A DNA stretch of 64,000 nt from Rhabdornis inornatus (taxonomy: Eukaryota > Chordata > Aves > Passeriformes > Rhabdornithidae): the NCBI GenBank assembly GCA_013397075.1, contig VWZS01010868.1, positions 1 to 64,000 on the forward strand, in the 5' to 3' direction. Shown here in pieces: positions 1 through 11,800 of this stretch (position 1 is its first letter; each line of letters starts with the position of its first letter). Position numbers and translations under genes: made by a program. The notes under the pieces were generated by a model. The model had not been told where the DNA came from. It ran no database searches and saw nothing but the letters and a program-made list of their open reading frames with translations.

Positions 1-235
1 GAAGACGAAGAAGAAGACAAAGACAAAGAAGATGACGATGACAAAGCAGATATAGACGGAGACAATGAAGATGAAGATGGAGAATACAAAGAAGACGAAG
101 AATACTTTCAAAACACATATAAGAAGAATAGTTATAGGAATTTAAAAACAGAAGAAGAGTCTTAAGAATTTAGGAATTCATAGAAGAGAGTAATAGGAAT
201 AAGAATAGGAATAAGAATAAGAATGCAAAAATGAA
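1..235. repeat. Degenerate purine-rich simple repeat
   Basis: Positions 1-110 are a decayed (GAN)n run of GAA, GAC and GAT triplets. It is followed by GGAATAA/GAATAA-type repeats around 195-235. Read in frame 1 it gives an acidic Glu/Asp/Lys run open to a TAA near 165. It has no start codon, no coding context and lies in an intron, so a simple repeat is the better call. It is cut by the left edge of the window. Confidence 0.75.
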
Positions 236-539
236 AATAAAATTGAATGAATAAATAAAACTAGCCAATTTATTTTTTATTATATGATGTATATTTATAT
301 TACAGTCTATGATATAAAAACATGAATATACAATACACTCTAATTATGATACATTATAATTTCCCAGAAAATATCCAAAAAAAAGGACAAAACTGTTCCA
401 ATTACTGAAGAATTTGTGTATTTTCTAATAAGATTTGTAAAACCCAAGAGTCTCCGGATGTCATTTGCTGTCTCTCAGAGGTGCTGATGTATTTTCAGCC
501 TCAGTGGCACGGAATCCCCTGTGAGCAGTGACTGCTCAG

Positions 540-830
540 CCCCAGTGCCAGCGGGAGAGTTCCCGGCTGGGCCGGCAGGGCAGGGCTGTCCCTGCTCTCT
601 GCAGGCAAACGAAAGGCGCCCGCTGAGCCCGGCTGAGAGAGAACTGTGCTGGGAACCCCTTTGCAGCAGGGCTGTGCAGCCGCGACAGCGAAGCCACCAG
701 AGCCCCGCTCTGGCGCTGCCCGTGGCCAGGGAGCCAGGCTGGCTTAGAAAGGCAGCGCCGCTTTGGCGGGGGCGAGGAGCGACGGCTGCTCCTTGCCAGC
801 CTTGCTGTGGCTGCAAAGGTGCTGCAAAGG
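540..830. other. GC- and CpG-rich patch of unknown nature
   Basis: This patch stands out sharply from the AT-rich intron around it and contains about twenty CpG dinucleotides (for example CAGCCGCGACAGCG near 677 and GCAGCGCCGC near 753). It is open in several frames on both strands, as expected of GC-rich DNA. I recognise no protein in any frame. It could be an intragenic CpG island, a promoter of a non-coding RNA or a fragment of an LTR. Confidence 0.4.
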
Positions 831-1000
831 CTCTTCTCACCATTCCCACTTCTGTTCTGCACACAAAACATCCACCAGAAGGAATCTTCAGCTGATCCTG
901 TGGCTAAAGCCTTGCCCACTCTACTCCCCTGTCCTTGCCCAGGGCCTGCTCAGCAGAAAGCAGCTGTGGAATCTTCTGGAGTCTGTAAAACTTCTACAGC

Positions 1001-1287
1001 AACAGAATGGTTGGGGTTGGCAGGGACCTTACAGCTCATGGAGTTCCAGCTGATTGTCTCCTGCTCTGTGTCACCTTCTCTCTGACAGGAGCTCCTCTTT
1101 CTTTCTCTCTCGCTTCATCACACTTCTTGGGAAATTAAATCTGTATTGTTGAATAAATTCCTCCTGTTGCCATCCCATGGTCTCATTTGCCCCTTAATCA
1201 GGGCATAGGCTTCTCTCCCTCATTGGATGGTGACACGTGGGCAGGGACACCTTCCACTATCCCAGGNGCGGTGCTCCAGGGCAGGGG
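1001..1287 (-). mobile_element. CR1 LINE 3' fragment, antisense, probably interrupted
   Basis: CAGAATGGTTGGGGTTGGCA at 1003 resembles the reverse complement of a CR1 3' tip. The next expected piece, GCAGGGACACCTTCCACTAT, occurs only at 1241. About 185 nt of other sequence lies between them, suggesting a nested insertion or a loss of similarity. A single ambiguous base (n) sits at 1267. Confidence 0.55.
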
Positions 1288-1328
1288 CTTTCTCCAGGAT
1301 TAATTTTTCCTTCTTCTGGGATAACTTT

Positions 1329-1785
1329 CACAGAATTACAGAATCCCTGAGGTTGGAAAATGCCTCCCAGACAAGGAAGTCCAAGCTGTGCCCGATGCCC
1401 ACCTTGTCTCCAGCCCAGAGCACTGAGTGCCATATCCAGGCCCTTCCTTGGATGCCTCCCAGGATGGGAACTCCACCACCTCCTTGAGCAGTCACTTCCA
1501 ATGCTTAACCACCCTTTCCGTGAAGAAATTCCTGCTGATATGGTTCCCCTGGCACAGTTGAGGCTGTGTCTTCTCATCCTGTCACTCGTTGCCAAGAAAA
1601 ACATGCGTGTCCCCACCCGGCTGCACCCTCATGTCAGGGGGCACTGTGGAGAGCAGTGAGGTCTCCTTGGGGCCATTCCTGTTTAACAACTCCATTCCCT
1701 CCGTTTTTTTTGAGTACAACCAACTTTCTCGCTGAGTGAGGATCCCTTTGGGGCAGCAACCCCCATCTTTGTGCAGTTTTTCCAA
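1329..1785 (-). mobile_element. CR1 LINE 3' fragment, antisense
   Basis: It begins with CACAGAATTACAGAATCCCT, the reversed CR1 terminus. It continues through the block around CCAGCCCAGAGCACTGAGTG, also found in the sense copies at 30998 and 61643, and then into the block near TCTTCTCATCCTGTCACTCG. It is moderately diverged. The far end is set approximately. Confidence 0.8.
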
Positions 1786-2494
1786 TGTCCCACTGGTATG
1801 AAATTACGCTTGCAGAACGGGGAAATCTTTGCTGCTCTCACCACCTCCTCAAAGAGTAACTATTTCTGTGGATTTGCTGATGACCCCATGTAAATGGTGG
1901 TAACTGTACTATTTAATTAGTGGCTTGTTTTTATTTTTTTCTGGTTTTACTTAGAGTTAAGATTAAAAACACAAAGGAGACTAATTTTCTCATGTTTGGG
2001 CTTGGTTGTTTATTAAGTTTTATTTAAAGTACAGAGAGTTCTGTAACACTTCCAGCTACCATCTAGAAGTGAGTAAAATGGAGTTAAATCGAGCTAGTTA
2101 CAAAGTTTTTCAAAACTAAACAGTTCAATAGAGGAATAACACCTATATTGTTTATACTTTTGACCCAATAACCAAACTTCTGTGACCTGCAGTGTAGCAC
2201 TAACTGTTTAACCATAAACTACTACCTGAAAGGACTAAGAAGGAAGAAGAAGATAGAAAAAGACAGAACCCAAAATCTTCCATCTTGTCCCATACTTATT
2301 ACTACATTCTAAAACCTTCAAATTTAAAACCCTTCAATATGTGAAATCATGCACTTCTATTTTAACTACACACCTGTGACTCTTAACTCCATCACTCAAA
2401 TTTGGAAGCCTTCTCTAAGGCCTAAGGTAAAAAGCAGTGTTCTCCTGGGGGTCAGTGCCAGAAAACACAGAAAGCTCGAAAACCCCAGGGTTCT

Positions 2495-2530
2495 GGGATC
2501 TCAGCTGGGATCTCCCAGAGCTGAGATCCC
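2495..2530. repeat. Perfect 12-bp inverted repeat (possible hairpin)
   Basis: GGGATCTCAGCT at 2495-2506 is followed after 12 nt by its exact reverse complement AGCTGAGATCCC at 2519-2530. It lies about 190 nt upstream of the FN1 exon. No T run follows, so it is not a terminator. Confidence 0.8.
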
Positions 2531-2719
2531 ATTGTTCTCAGCAGCACTCTTGGAGAAGTCAGGGGTGCTGTCAAGGAAGGGGAGAGATCATTGGATTTGC
2601 TTGGAGCAAAATGTGGTTTTTTGATTAACACAGTGATGGCACGAAACTTCATGCTTGTGTTACCCACACTAACACCACCATTTATTTGTCTGTTTCTACT
2701 GAAATTTCTTATCAAACAG

Positions 2720-2887
2720 ACTCTTGGGATTCTGTCCAGAGAACCAGAGATGTTTCCCCTCAGCTAAACCAAGCCACCATCATCGACCTGCACCCATCCT
2801 CCACCTACAACATCCGCATGTACGCCAAGAACCGCATCGGCAAGAGCGAGGCCAGCAACGAGCTCACCATCACCACTGATGAAGCAG
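2720..2887 (+). CDS. DSCAM: DSCAM exon: second half of fibronectin III domain 1
   Basis: The exon begins with the last two bases of an Asp codon and ends with the first base of an Ala codon (phase 1 at both ends), so its 168 nt carry 55 whole codons. The peptide runs from SWDSVQRTRDVSP through SSTYNIRMYAKNRIGKSEAS to TITTDEA. This is the C-terminal half of a fibronectin III fold, with the Tyr of the STYNIRMYA strand and the NRIGKSE turn typical of strands F-G. It aligns directly with DSCAM FN1. The codons in the second half are strikingly GC-ending compared with the flanking intron. The acceptor is ACAG at 2716-2719 and the donor is GTATGC at 2888. Confidence 0.95.
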
Positions 2888-5800
2888 GTATGCCCTGGCT
2901 TTGCAACCTCTAAATTTTGTGGGAATTTTCTCTCTGATGTCAGGAATCGCTGCATGAAATCCTGATTATGTGGCTGCAGCTGTATCGAAAGGAATACTGA
3001 GTTATTCCCATAGAGCATCGTGACTTTTGCAACTTCTTGTGCAGAGCTGTAATTAAAGCTGTTCAGTGGCATCTAGTGGTCAAAGAAGACATTGTGCTCC
3101 AAATTTTCAGCTTGTGATGTTGGGAATAACACACCTGTATCTACAGTCAGGCAACTCAATCAGCCACATCCTGTTTTTAGTGGTGGTGCCTCCCCTGTGG
3201 GTACTGTGGCTTTCCTTAAATGTTTAGATATTAATATGGGTAACTAATTTAAATTTCTCCCTTTTGAGAATGTTGATCCACATGAATCAACTCACCATTT
3301 GAATATTCCTTCACTCAACCCAACCTTCATTTGCATATTCCCTCACTCACTCAACCCACCCACCATTTATTTTTCTGGCCTGTTTAAGTCTCTTGGCTGT
3401 CACTTGTTAATGTCATCCCCCGATCTTTGTTCTGTTGTTGTATTACAGAATCACAGAATCATTTAAGTTGGAAAAGACCTCCAAGATCATCAAGTCTGAC
3501 CTTTATTTTTACCTTTAAACTTTTATTCTCCTGCATCAGCACCAGGACTACTGTGTGTGGGCATTTTCCCTTTGGTGGCTGGAGTCATTCTCATGTACAT
3601 GGAATTTCTGCCTTCCTTTAGCTTATTTTAAGTCAGCACTGCTTCTTTCTTTGGGAGTTTAGAGATGACAACCTGGTGGTAGTGTCCTGGCAGTGAAAAT
3701 TCCCTTTCTCTTTCAAGAATTCATGTTGGTCTTGGGTTTGAACACCACAGACTGATTTTTAGTTCAGCTTCTATGAACACAACTGTGTAATTCTCACTTA
3801 ATTTCTCTGGGAATTTCCTACAGTGAAAACACAGTCCTTGTCAAAACAACGTGGTTTTGGTTCTGAGGGACTTTCTGAGTAGGAACAGGACACAAGACTC
3901 ACAGTAGAAAGCAGAATAAGCTGGAGACAAGTTTAATTTCTTTTATCAGTCCAGCAGAAGGAAAGCATGCAGTGAACAGATTTAACAGTGAATAGTTTGT
4001 TTGGAAAAATACTTTTATTTTTAATCAGAAACTTTCTCTTCCTTTGTGCAAAGAAATTGTGCAACCACTAGAGAAAACAGATTATCCATGCTTCCAGCCA
4101 GAGTCATCTATAACTCCAAAATGCCCATCCTTCCTTGTGCAAAATAGAGGGCTGGGTCTTGGATCAGTTCTCTCATGTTCCCTTATTCATCCATGCTTGG
4201 AATGTTTTTTACTTGCCAAGTTTTTCCTGACTAGTAATTAAGTTGTCAGGATCAGCAGCTGCCCTTGGAATAAAAAAACAGCTTCCCCATGAGCAGGGTG
4301 GATCCTTAACATCACATTTTATTCAGCTCTTTGTAACCAGGTTTCAGAATAAATGATCCTTTTGTCACTGTCATTTGAGGAGCTGTTTATTGTTAGAAAA
4401 AGACCAGCAGTGTGGAATCTGTATTCAAAAGTCACTGATCTACCTAGGGAAGGACTGGGAGAGAGGAGGTCAGGCTCAGGCAGAGTTTGTGATGTTTTTC
4501 TCCTGGGTTTTTATTTCAGGGATGCACAAAGTGGAGGATCATATTTTTTTTTTATCACTGTTTACTTCTGTTCTCTGCTTTTATAGCAGGCAATGGAGAA
4601 CAGCATGGGTGCAGGGGATGAGAGAGAAGGTAATGAGCAGGGAGCAAAATAAAGGTCCAAGGAATACAAGATAAAAACCAAACAACTTGGAAAGGGGGCA
4701 CAGATTCTCTATCACATGTTGCAAAGAAATATCTCTATTAAAAAGAAACCTGTAAAAGGTCTCTGTGGTAAAAGAATAGGTAAGGATGGAATGATTTCAA
4801 GGCTTGCAGACTGCATCTTTCTTTCCATACAACCCCAATTAGCTCATGTGTTGGAAAATAGATGCCAGTACACACTTGCACTAGTACCTGTCAGAAGAAA
4901 AAAAGCATTATGGCCATTGCTTAATACTGAAATCAATAGAGGAAACAGGGATATCTGGGTTTTCTTTATGTCCTTGCCACAAACTCTGTATGACATTAAG
5001 TATGTAAAACAAATTACTTCTTATTTAACATCTCCCTATGGTGTGCTGGGAGCACTTAACTATTCAGGTCTGTGAAAAAAAAAATGGGGTCTTTTGGGGA
5101 AAAGTCAGGATTTTTAGGCACACATTTAAAACCTCATTTTTAGGATCAAATGCTTCGCTCAAATTCCACTACATTCTAATGTACCCTAGAGAAGTGGCAT
5201 TCATTTTTGTCAACAGGGGGACAGAATCAAGGTCAGGCTTCACAGAGATCTCATTTTTGCCAGTGGACCTGGATCTTCTTCTTTCTTTGTATTAATGAAA
5301 GAAGAATAGAAAAGAAGTTCTTTCAAGCTTTGGAAATTTCCCATATGAAGGACAGTCAGAAATGGCAGAGAATAGGGCATATTTAATAACTTAAACATAT
5401 TATAGGCTGTCTCTGCTTTCATCAATTAAAGCAAAATGTCCTGGTTCCTTTCACCACAGCTGTCATTTATTGCAGCTCCACCTCTAACAGCCCAATCTCA
5501 CCCGTTTTTATTGCTTTCCTTCCTTTGTCCTGCTATTATACTTAATTTAATACCTTTTACTGAGGCCGTATTCTGCACCAAGGGAACCCTCTGCAGCAGC
5601 TCGAGATGGCTCCATCCCTCTCCTCAGATCCTTCCTTTGCAGTGATTTACCTCACTGAGCAAGCAATTTACTGCACATCTCTCTGTTCAATCCCAGCTGA
5701 TCCTGATCTGCTGTGTAGCTGCCCAGCTGACAAGGAGGTTCCTTCCTTTTTCATTCACATTTAAAACCTCCTGCACACCTTTGGACCCTGTTGATGGTTC

Positions 5801-8800
5801 ATGAAACTTTCTTTGGCTCGGGCAGGAGTTGAAAGAAGGTTTTCCCACCTACCAGTTATTTTTTGTCTGATTTCCAGGCTGGAGCTCTTACTGGGGAGGG
5901 AGAGAGTGTAAACTGTGCAGTATTTTGTGTAAAATATCTGATATTGGACTGAATGTGCTCAGTTTCCAGTGAACAAAGGGGATCCCATTGGAAAATTTGC
6001 AACAGGTTGAAAGCTGGATTAGGAGCTCCTGACTCACCTGCTTTAAGTGGGTTCTGCTCCTTCTCTGTCTGGATTAGGAGCTTCTGGCTCACTTGCTTTG
6101 CATGAACCCCACTCTTTTCTATCACCCACAGGGTTGTCATTGCTGAGAATTCCTCTTGCCTATCTCCAGATATGCAGAAACAGCACTGTGAGAGTATCTC
6201 TAGCCATGCAAAACACTATAATTAATTTTATTCTATCCATTCTATTTACCAGATTGGTATGTTTTGGCACGTGTTGTATTTTGCTGTTGGCCAGAGATGA
6301 CAGCTGAATGCAGAAGATTCCTGGCCCTGCTTTTGTTTGGTGAAGTTTTCCGTGTGACAGAGATTCCAACCTCTGTGACACTGGGGTTTTAAAGGTGGTG
6401 ACATTTTATGTAAAATGCCAAATTCCTTGGCCTGTGAGGACCAGTTTTGATACACTTTCCTTCTCTTTCCAGCCCCTGATGGTCCACCTCAGGATGTGCA
6501 GCTTGAGCCTATATCTTCACAGAGCATCAGAGTCACCTGGAAGGTAAATACTCACACAGTCACAGACAAGACAAGCTCTGTCAGTATTTTGGGTACTTTC
6601 AGGGGACTCTTATAACAACTGTGCCTTGGTTATTTTATTTAGGAGAGACATTGCAGACGCCTTTGCCAACAAATCTTAAAATATTTGCCACTGAAAGGAG
6701 CATCATGCAAAGAAAGCCTTCTATTGGAGAGTAAAAGTAGCAGCTGCTTGCATTTCCTTCTTTTTTCTGATTTCAGAGATAAGGCCACATATTTAGGAAA
6801 TGAACACTCACAAAATTTCACCATGGGTCTGGGCAAAACTTCCCCAGAAACCATTGGAGCCAATGGAATCTTTTTCCCATTGCAATAGACTTTGGAACAG
6901 ATTTTTGCTGCACAGCAAGAGCAGTATGAGTGTCTCAGTATAGTCCATGAGAACTGATGAAGAGTAATTAATATAAAAATATCATCAGTTAGTATAATTT
7001 AAAAACCTGGCATGTCATGTGACTCATTTTTTCTAGGTTTTTCCCAGTATTTTGACAATGACAAAAAGTTTTAAATGCTTTGGTATGATACCAGAGGTAA
7101 TTAAACCATGTTTTAAATGGTTTTGTGATATATATAATGCTTGTATATTGTGTTAATAATTCCATATATTTACAATTCTGAAATATATAATATTAAGAGC
7201 CAGAGTGCTGTAGTAGTATAATAATAATGATTAATTTCTATATTGATGTTAGTTACTCCTGCAAATGCAGGTGATATGGCTTTTGTGCTATTATATGGAT
7301 TATTCAGAAAGTCAGGAGCAGTGAGGTTCTGCTTATTAACCAAATAACTATGGATGATTTGTTATTTATTGCATAATAATGAATATATTGTAGGGTTAAG
7401 TCAGTTCCTTAAAAGGCAGGTTCAGAACCTCTTCTTCACAGGTCATAAGAAATACTACACTAATTCTTGGATCTTGTCCACATCTTAAATTTATATCAGT
7501 GTTGCTTTTCATCAGATGGTTTCCAAAACCAAAAGCTGTGTGGTTACAGATTTACCTGGAGTGCAACACAACAATGTACCTAGAGAAGCCATGGATTTAA
7601 ATCCAACACACAGTCAGCAGAGCAAAGGGAGTATTTTTTGAAGCCATGCAAGGATGTACAGTGGCTCTCAACAACTGAAATAAATTCTTAATAGATTTTT
7701 TCTTTTTTAACCCACTTAAGAACTGCGACTATCTGATCAAGTCAACCATAATCTTCAAGCTTCTATGCCTGAAATGGTTTTTATGTATTTATAGGTAGAC
7801 AGGTTGAAAGGCTTCATTTGCTTTTTCAGAAAGTTCACTTTGGGGGATGTTCTTAAAAGCAGCAAGAGAAGATGGACACCACTGGCTCATTGCTGGAGTT
7901 TATAGCTGCTGTTTGTGAAGTTTTGCCATTAAATTTTATAGACACAGATGTGAATAGGCAGCTACAAGACAAACAGAATTCCCACATCTACATTTCAATA
8001 ACTGCCTAAAATGTATTTCAGTTTGTACTTTAAGGACATTTCAAGTACAGCTGAGCCTGTCCTGGGCTCTGGGTGTTGTCTGATATGGAAGGATATCAAG
8101 TGAGGTGCTGGGGTTGTGTTCTCAAGATTATGTTTGGAATTTGATTTGAGAAGGATTTTCAAAATTTGGATTGAGCTTAAGGTGAAGTTGCTGGGCAAGG
8201 TTAGAGCTTGTGTTAAAGCTACCTTTACTGGAAGAGTTATTTCCTGAATGACAGTTTGTAAGATGATTAAAAAATCTTCTCTTCCCTATTAAAAAATCTT
8301 CTCTTCCCTATTAAGGGAAATCTTCTCTTCCCTACATTTATTGCAGTTTTCTCCAGGTCAGAGCAGTTTTGGTTCATTAGTCAAAATGGAACTTTAAGAT
8401 GGTCCCACAGACATAATCCAGTTTGGTTCCGTGCTGAATCCTAACTTTTGGGTAGGTCCCTACAATGCTGTGCAGAAGGCACTCATTGAGTGTCTAATAA
8501 AATGTAATTAAGAATAAAGAAATACCCCATGAGATCAATCCTATGTTGTCATGGAAGCCAAAAAACAAGAAAAGAACCTGACCTTGGTAATTTTTATTTT
8601 GGAGGCATGTGGAGCTTTAGCCATGAAAGGCTATGATGACATTGAACAAACAGGATTGTGATGAAAAACATGGTTATATTTGAAGCTGGCAAACTTTATT
8701 AAAATACAGTGTCAATAACAGCAAAAGGAGCAGGGAATAACACATTGATTATCTTTCATCTTGTATTAAATCCCATTTCTGCAGCTTGCTTCGACTGTAA

Positions 8801-11800
8801 ATCTTCATTTAAAGTTTTGTCTTAGCCCACTCTTAGAAAATTCCAGTTAAGCAAAGTACTGTATTGGTCTATGATTTATTTAATCCATTATCTGTGTGTC
8901 CACATAGGACACTGGGTTTCAGACTAAGCTGTTGAATAAAACTCACCACTTTTTGGTAGTTTAAACTGGTGCAGAGATAATGGGGATTAAACAGGAATTC
9001 TCATTTAGAAAAGAGCATGAAAATATTCATTTTTTTCATGTAGTACTTTACATTAGGTAAATGAACCCATTAAATTTAGATGTGAGGAATATTCCTTTTT
9101 GTCTTTATTCCTATTTACACACACACAAACCTATAGAATGTCATACTTTACAAAAGTCATTGATACCCTGCTTTATAAATATTGAATTTTGTAAGAAAAG
9201 CAGTAAGGTCATGGACTGAAACTTTCTTTTTCATGATGTTCTATGGCTACTGACAAGGTTTACAAGATTTTTCTCCAAGAACACTAAGTTGTTTCACTCA
9301 ATTTTCTACCAAAAATGTGTCTCTACACCAGAAGGAATATTTATCAAATGAGTCATGTGCGCAAAAAGTCAACTCAAAATGAAGTATTCAGGTAATAGTA
9401 ACAAGGAACATTGGAATTGTTGTGAAGCAAAATATTCCAATGTTTTATCCTGAAGCGACTTGGCATTTGTTTTATGTTGTACAATGTTTCAAAGTGGGGG
9501 GGGTGGAAGCAAAATGTTAATATTTCATTTAAAGAAAAAAATCCCTTTACTTAAAACAATTATGAAGCAGTTCATGAAAATTTCAAAGTTTGTCATTTTA
9601 TTCTGATTCAAAGTGAAAAGTATAATTGTAGAATTCCCAGTGAAGAGGCTGCTGTGGCTGCTTTGTCCAAACTGTTTGTTTGGAAGCTAATTTGTTGTCA
9701 ATCAGGTTGATCAGAGGGATGGAGCAGCTCTGCTGGGAGGAAAGGCTGGCACAGCTGGGATTGTTCAGCCTGGACAGGAGAAGCTTTGGGCTGAGCTCAG
9801 TGTGGCCTTGCAGGGCCTGAAGGAGCTGCAGGAAACATGGAGAGAGACAATTCCCAAGGCATGCAGGGACAGCACACAGGGAATGGCTTCAGACTGAAAA
9901 TTTACAGGCTCAGATCAGATATTAGGGAGAAATTCCTCCCTGTGAGGGTGGGCAGGCCCTGGCACAGGATGCCCAGAGCAGCTGTGGCTGCCCCTGGATC
10001 CCTGGCAGTGCCCAAGGCCAGGTTGGACATTGGGGCTGGGAGCAGCCTGGGACAGTGGAAGGTGTCCCTGCCATGGCAGGGGTGGCATTGGATGGGATTT
10101 AAGGTCCTTTCCAACCCAAACCATTCAGTGATTCTATGAATATATCTGAACTCAAACAGTAACAAAAATCTGACCTTAGTTTCCACCCCCAGCTTAAAAG
10201 TACTTCCTTCTGCAAACATTCAAAGATCACAAAGCCATGGAATTGTCCAGAACAGGTAACACATTTACAAAGGGCTCTGATAATAGAATGACCTGTATGT
10301 TTCTTAAGTAGTTGGGGAGTTTTTGACAAGAAAACCCAGAGAAATATTCAAACAGGAAACAATTATACTTTTAAAATTCCCAAAACCCATTCCTTATCCA
10401 TGCTGTGTGACTTACAAGGACCTCAAGATCTGAATCTGCTAATTTGATCAGCTATATCTGATCAAAGTAATACAATGGGAAATGAAATTTTACCATCACT
10501 TCAAGTTCTGTGTCTGTTTCTCAGACAAGAGAGAGAGAAAAAAAAATCTGAAGTGCCACAGTGAGGGTGGCTGTGACAAATCTTTTTGTCCCCGACTTCA
10601 GGGTGAACGTGGTGTGAAGTAAGAAAAAAGGAGCAGGAATGATGGAGTGCCTAAAAAGAAAATTACTTTAATGAGCAATAAAAATAGGGGCAATGCCCAG
10701 AAACCAAACACATAGAGGGACAAGCTCCAAAGACCGGAAACAAGGGAGAGGTAACAATATATAGTCTTGGAGTGGAACATTTTGGAAATAATACCATGTA
10801 TGAAACACAAGTAACCAATAGGGAGTAGAACTTGGACTAATTAACATAACAGCTCCAAAGACTCTTGGGAGGAGATCTCAGGCTCGCCCTGACTTTGAAG
10901 AATGTTTCCCAGGGCTTGAAGCTAAGGCTTGGTTTGTTAGGGGTGGATTCCAGCTGACCCTGTGTCCCAGTCAGGCCAGGATCCACGCTGAAGAAATTAT
11001 TCAATTAGTCAGTTTCATACAGTGACACACATTTTAAATTTAAGAGGGGATAGGCTTTTGCAGAGCAATGGTTTTGATGGTAGTGGATGAAAGGCAAATC
11101 TTACCCTGGTTTTAATATGTCCAGTAGATGATAAACTCCCCAAAACAGGCAGGTGCTGTGGCAGAAATGAGTGTTTTTCTTGGGAATCTGTTCCTCAGGA
11201 GGTGTAATGGGATATAGAAGCAACAGAAGTTGCTGCCTCTGGCAGTCCAACCTGTTGCTAATAAACTATGTAGCAAAGACCTTTTTTGTGGGGCAGTGAG
11301 GCAGATGAGCTTGTAGGCATCTGTTGGGAGTTTGAAAGAGGTTTGGAGGATTGGAAAGATATTTTTGCTCCTGGATTACAAACTGTGCCTTGAAATGCTT
11401 ATACTAATTATGCCTCGTATAGATAGAAAATCAGGCAAGAACATTATAATATATGGAAATTAGCCCAATAGTATTTAAATAGAATTTTTATAGGTGTTGC
11501 TGTCAATAACAGGCTTTTTCCCTGAGCTGAAAATCTCTGCTTTGCACTAGATCACATTTTATATTGCAGAGCACACAGATGATTTCCACTAGTCAGGAGC
11601 AGGGAATCTTGCACTGACTGAGGAATGTGGCACATAATTATGGCCAACCATTTTGTGCTGCCCATATCCCTGGATGCCAGATATATTGCAGCTATTCAGT
11701 ATGCAAATCCCTGCTTTCCAAATCATTGTTGCCTTCAGCACTCATTATCTAATCATCTTTCTACACTACACACTGAATGAACAGAAGCATATTTCAAAGC

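Larger units (their letters stand above)
1..2719 (+). other. DSCAM: DSCAM intron, 3' part of the intron before the first visible exon
   Basis: No exon was found here; in particular the first half of FN1 is absent, so it must lie upstream. The stretch holds a purine-rich degenerate repeat (1-235), AT-rich sequence to about 470, a GC- and CpG-rich patch (about 540-830), antisense CR1 pieces (1001-1785) and a 12-bp inverted repeat (2495-2530). About 1800-2480 is plain AT-rich sequence in which I see nothing. The end carries a pyrimidine-bearing acceptor that finishes in ACAG at 2716-2719. Confidence 0.85.
2888..6472 (+). other. DSCAM: DSCAM intron between the FN1 and FN2 exons
   Basis: This 3585-nt phase-1 intron runs from GTATGC to TTTCCAG. 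It contains one short antisense CR1 tip (3445-3511), an imperfect 35-bp-spaced repetition of TCACTCAACCCA near 3303-3358, and a 55-bp-period duplication at 6014-6100. The remainder is unremarkable AT-rich sequence; the short open frames in it do not resemble any protein I recognise. Confidence 0.85.

Noticed and set aside
521..919. Overlapping open frames on both strands near the left edge
   Set aside because: They reflect the GC-rich patch, where stop codons are rare; the peptides are low in complexity and unrecognised.
2495..2530. Hairpin as a bacterial-type terminator or microRNA precursor
   Set aside because: The stem is only 12 bp and lacks a T run or the length of a microRNA hairpin.
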